A DNA stretch of 64,000 bases from JAVBSC01 sp031547305 (lineage in GTDB: Bacteria > Desulfobacterota > Desulfovibrionia > Desulfovibrionales > Desulfovibrionaceae): NCBI GenBank assembly GCA_031547305.1, contig JAVBSC010000019.1, positions 62,001-126,000 of the forward strand, in the 5' to 3' direction. Each line of letters starts with the position of its first letter. Position 1 is the first letter of the stretch. A model generated the notes under the pieces. It did not search any database, was not told the origin of the DNA, and saw only the letters and a program-made list of their open reading frames with translations. This document shows positions 61,254-64,000 of this stretch, in pieces. The position numbers and the translations under genes were made by a program.

Positions 61254-62321
61254 TTAAGAAGGCTTTTTCCTTTCCGCCAGAAATAAATCAACTTCCCGCA
61301 GCAGGGCCCGCAAAAAGTCCTGGGTGGAGCCGGTTACCGCGCCCACGCGCTCGCCTTTGCGGAAGAGCACGGCCTTGCCGCGTCCTCCGGCTATGCCTAT
61401 ATCCGCCTCGCGGGCTTCGCCGGGGCCGTTTACAATACAGCCCATGACCGCGACCGTAAACACTTCGGTTACTCCGCGCAAGGCTTCTTCCACAGCCTCG
61501 GCCAGGGCGACCAGGCTTATTTCCGTGCGGCCGCAGGTCGGGCAGGCGATTATTTCCGGCCCTCTGGCGCGCAGGCCCAGGGAACGCAGGATTTCCCAGG
61601 CAACTTCAACTTCCCGCACCGGATCGTGGGCCAGAGAAACCCGCAGGGTGTCGCCCAGTCCTTCGGCCAGCAGAATACCCAGGCCCACAGCGGATTTAAC
61701 AGCTCCGCGCAGCAAAGTGCCGGCCTCGGTTATGCCTATGTGCAGCGGGTAGTCGCAGCGCTGGGCCAGCAGGCGGTAAGCGGCCAGGCTGCCTGGTACG
61801 GAAGATGATTTAAGGGAAATTTTTATATCCGTAAAATCGCGATCTTCCAACAGCCGCACGTGGGCCAGAGCGCTTTCCACCATGGCTTCAGGCGTGGGGC
61901 CGCCAAAGCGGGCCAGCAGGGATTTTTCCACAGAGCCGGAATTTACCCCCACGCGGATTACCGCCCCGGCGTCCTTGGCCGCGCGCGCCACCGCGTCCAC
62001 TTTGTCAGCTCCGCCGATGTTGCCGGGATTGATGCGCAGGGCCGGGAACCCGGCCTTTAGCGCGGCCAGGGCCAGACGGTGGTCGAAATGAATGTCCGCG
62101 ATCAGCGGCACTGGCGAATGCCTCGCCAGTTCAGGCAGGACCGAGGCGGCCCGGTCGTCCGGCACGGCCACGCGCACCAGCTCGCATCCTGCCAGGGCCA
62201 GGGACTCTATCTGGCGCAAGGTGGCCCTGGGATCGCGGGTATCTGTGTTGGTCATGCTCTGCACAACCACCGGCGCCCCGCCGCCCACGGCCACACCGCC
62301 TATGTTCACCGCTCGACGCAT
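61254..62321 (-). CDS. ispG: 4-hydroxy-3-methylbut-2-en-1-yl diphosphate synthase IspG
   Basis: 355 residues. The TIM-barrel half has [11 protein letters not shown] and [10 protein letters not shown]. The C-terminal iron-sulfur half has [11 protein letters not shown] and [11 protein letters not shown], giving the three cysteines that bind the 4Fe-4S cluster. It converts MEcPP to HMBPP in the MEP pathway. AGGGA lies before the ATG, 18 bases after the GGDEF gene. Confidence 0.97.
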   Translation of the reverse strand: MRRAVNIGGVAVGGGAPVVVQSMTNTDTRDPRATLRQIESLALAGCELVRVAVPDDRAASVLPELARHSPVPLIADIHFDHRLALAALKAGFPALRINPGNIGGADKVDAVARAAKDAGAVIRVGVNSGSVEKSLLARFGGPTPEAMVESALAHVRLLEDRDFTDIKISLKSSSVPGSLAAYRLLAQRCDYPLHIGITEAGTLLRGAVKSAVGLGILLAEGLGDTLRVSLAHDPVREVEVAWEILRSLGLRARGPEIIACPTCGRTEISLVALAEAVEEALRGVTEVFTVAVMGCIVNGPGEAREADIGIAGGRGKAVLFRKGERVGAVTGSTQDFLRALLREVDLFLAERKKPS

Positions 62322-62339
62322 GATGTTTCCCTGATGTGT

Positions 62340-63278
62340 TTAACGGCAGCAAACGCGGTTTTTGCCGGAGCGCTTGGCGTCGTATAAAGCTTCGTCAGCC
62401 CGGCGGATAAAGTCTTCCGGGGGTTCGCCGCGCAGGTGATCCGTGCAGCCAACGCTTATGGTGACCGAAGGAATCGCGCCAAAGTTATGCCGGGCCACGC
62501 TTTTACACAGTTTTTCCGCAAGCTTTTTGGTGCCGGGCTGCCCCAGAAACGAAGAAAGCACGGCGAATTCCTCTCCGCCGTAACGGGCCGGCAAATCCCC
62601 GCGCCGCAGGGAGCCGCGCAGAATCCGGCCCAGTTCACGCAAAACGGAATCCCCGGCCAGGTGCCCGAAAGTGTCATTAATGTTTTTAAAATCATCAATG
62701 TCAAAAAAGATCAGGGCCAGCGGCTCGCCGTCCTTAACGGCGCGTTCCGCGGCCTGGCGCAGGGAGTCCATAAAAAAGGCGCGGTTGTACAGGGACGTCA
62801 GCTCATCCAGATTGGACTTCTGCTTGTACAGCTCAAGATTATTGCTGAGTTCGCGGCGCTCCAGCAGGTGTTCGCGGGCTTTGCGCAAAATGCGGGTCCG
62901 ATCCGCGTATTCCTCGTTCAGGCAGCGCAGAACCAGCAACCGCTCCTTGCCGGGCAAAGTGATGGCCGTGGCGATCAAGGCGCTGTCCTGGTCCACGCCG
63001 TCCTCCTGCCAGAGGCCGGAGTGGAACGAGCCGTTGGCGCCGGATTCAAAAAATTCCTCCGCATCGTCCAGAAAAAAGTTGAACATGTCGGAGCGCTCCC
63101 AGGGCGTGACGTTTGGGGCATCCTGGGAGCATTCAAAAATCCGGGCGTAAAAAGCCGGCATGCGGCCGAAAAAAACGTAGCTTCGCGGCCCGGTGCGCCG
63201 GAGAGTGGCCACAGACAGGGACTCCAGCAGAGCAAGGGCCAGATTGCCTGTATATTCGAGGGATTGCTGATCAGACAT
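62340..63278 (-). CDS. GGDEF-domain diguanylate cyclase
   Basis: 312 residues. The C-terminal GGDEF domain has RYGGEEF (G234-G235-E236-E237-F238), so it should make c-di-GMP from GTP. An RRGD inhibitory site lies five residues before it. The N-terminal 140 residues show no family I recognise and may be a sensor. A coiled segment (LERRELSNNLELYKQKSNLDELTSLYNR) links the two. The start ATG lies inside the last codons of the GTPase gene, so both are translated together. Confidence 0.92.
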   Translation of the reverse strand: MSDQQSLEYTGNLALALLESLSVATLRRTGPRSYVFFGRMPAFYARIFECSQDAPNVTPWERSDMFNFFLDDAEEFFESGANGSFHSGLWQEDGVDQDSALIATAITLPGKERLLVLRCLNEEYADRTRILRKAREHLLERRELSNNLELYKQKSNLDELTSLYNRAFFMDSLRQAAERAVKDGEPLALIFFDIDDFKNINDTFGHLAGDSVLRELGRILRGSLRRGDLPARYGGEEFAVLSSFLGQPGTKKLAEKLCKSVARHNFGAIPSVTISVGCTDHLRGEPPEDFIRRADEALYDAKRSGKNRVCCR

Positions 63279-63768
63279 GCAGCATGGCCTTGGCAAGAAA
63301 GAGAAATGAATCATTCACGGCCAGGCCGGTTTTGGCGCTGGTGCGCGCCACCGGAACGCCGCGCGCCTCTATGCCGGCCAGGCGTTCCTCAGAGACTTCC
63401 CAGGCGGGCGCCAGATCCGCCTTGTTGATGAGCAACATGTGCGGCACGTTCCCGATAGCGTTCAAAGCCTTGTCCCGCAGCCCCAGAGCCACGTCCAGGG
63501 TTTCCGCGCGGGTGCCGTCGGCCACAGTGAAAAACCCCATGGCCCCGCGCAGATAGGAAATATTGACATCGACGAAATCGTCTTTGCCCTCCATATCCCA
63601 TAAAACCAGCGTTACATCCGTTCCGTCGAGGTTAAGAACTTTTTTGCTGATCTTGACGCCAACGGTGGAAAGATAGCGGTCGGAAAATATGGAGTGGACA
63701 TATTGCGCGACCAGGGCCGACTTGCCTACGGAAAAGGCGCCGATCATGCATATTTTTTTGCTAATCAT
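63271..63768 (-). CDS. Rab/Ras-like small GTPase
   Basis: 165 residues, a lone G domain. P-loop GAFSVGKS (10-17), switch I threonine T35 in YLSTVGV, G3 WDMEGKD (57-63), G4 NKAD (115-118) and G5 SAK (144-146) are all present. The position of the catalytic glutamine is lysine (K62), so intrinsic hydrolysis may be slow or depend on a partner. There is no lipid-anchor cysteine at the C-terminus. It heads the ten-gene operon and overlaps a diguanylate cyclase gene by eight bases. No roadblock or GAP gene is nearby. Confidence 0.9.
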   Translation of the reverse strand: MISKKICMIGAFSVGKSALVAQYVHSIFSDRYLSTVGVKISKKVLNLDGTDVTLVLWDMEGKDDFVDVNISYLRGAMGFFTVADGTRAETLDVALGLRDKALNAIGNVPHMLLINKADLAPAWEVSEERLAGIEARGVPVARTSAKTGLAVNDSFLFLAKAMLHV

Positions 63769-63774
63769 ATTGGA

Positions 63775-63884
63775 GTCAGAGCCTTTTCACTTACAGCCGC
63801 CCCGTGGCAAGGATTGGCGGCCAAATCCCCGCGAAGCGAGAGAGCATGCCAAATACCAGTCAGCATTTCAATGGTGAAATGCTC
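63775..63884 (-). repeat. Intergenic palindromic element of about 110 bp
   Basis: Read on the minus strand, the left hairpin has arms AGCATTTCA and TGAAATGCT with a four-base loop (63862-63883). The right end, near 63776-63794 (AAGTGAAAAGGCTCTGAC), resembles the right ends of the 16.2 and 53.2 kb copies. The element ends just before the GTPase start at 63768, so it forms that gene's leader. Confidence 0.5.
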
Positions 63885-64000
63885 CAATCTTGTAAATAAA
63901 ATCCACCCGCGCACAGCCGTATGCGGGGTGGTGCCGTAATCGCGGCCGCAACAGCGCGCCGAATTTGTTTTTTATCTTAAAACCCCTCCGCGCACAAGCG
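63885..64000. other. Non-coding right edge
   Basis: No reading frame of note. An imperfect hairpin, CCACCCGC against GCGGGGTGG, lies near 63903-63932, without a T run. The rest shows no recognisable feature within the 116 bases left in the window. Confidence 0.4.

Overview
The window looks like a chromosomal segment of a GC-rich deltaproteobacterium, most likely of the Desulfovibrionaceae. This rests on recalled gene content and order, not a database search: the block ispG-proS-xseA-M23 peptidase-xseB-ispA-dxs, the TIGR03960-type radical SAM protein, a YcaO-TPR protein, a dikinase-like protein without the PEP synthase C-terminal barrel, and the SelB/LapAB/GlpX set all fit that family. No rRNA, tRNA, CRISPR array, insertion sequence or prophage was found. 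Genes are densely packed and often overlap by 1-14 bases, and most starts have a clear ribosome binding site.

Layout. 1-1552: a radical SAM gene cut by the left edge, coupled to a small conserved protein (both minus). 1752-5346: an STT3/PglB-like oligosaccharyltransferase, rlmH and a Sua5/YrdC protein. 5398-11177: a promoter, a Nudix hydrolase, glgA, glgB and a coupled hydantoinase-like protein. 11224-15780: trmL, a BaiN-type flavoprotein, a YheT hydrolase, an exported NlpC/P60-like protein and a DMT transporter. 15862-18939: a lone CheY-like receiver and a dikinase-like protein. 18997-20989: a TauE/SafE exporter with a small membrane partner, behind an AT-rich region with three inverted repeats. 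21232-26929: HAD phosphatase, YcaO-TPR protein and a SNF2/SWIM helicase. 27147-32002: a peptide-binding protein overlapping a SpoT-like (p)ppGpp enzyme, then gpsA. 32116-38174: an exported unknown protein, YjbQ, SelB, a Pycsar-effector-like membrane protein and a 5'-nucleotidase lipoprotein.

38217-48220 (minus): xerC/D-type recombinase, a DHH-CBS-nucleotidyltransferase, HIT, lapA, lapB, mutS and a lipoprotein, with glpX upstream. 48372-51432 (plus): folK, a small metal-binding membrane protein, an S24 repressor with its own promoter region, a 55-residue zinc-ribbon protein and an HPP membrane protein. 51503-53227: a hexapeptide acetyltransferase and a divergent triose-phosphate isomerase. 53473-63768 (minus): a ten-gene run of Rab-like GTPase, GGDEF cyclase, ispG, proS, xseA, M23 peptidase, xseB, ispA, dxs and tetR.

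How it works together: the large minus cluster combines three isoprenoid genes (dxs, ispG, ispA) with exonuclease VII, ProRS and a candidate GTPase/c-di-GMP signalling pair. The glycogen operon makes and branches glycogen. LapA/LapB point to control of lipopolysaccharide assembly. Four related palindromic sequences, three apparently part of elements of about 110-130 bp, sit between genes; three of the four lie directly against start codons. The most interesting candidates are the GTPase-GGDEF pair, the orphan Pycsar-type effector, the dikinase-like protein beside a lone receiver, and this repeat family.
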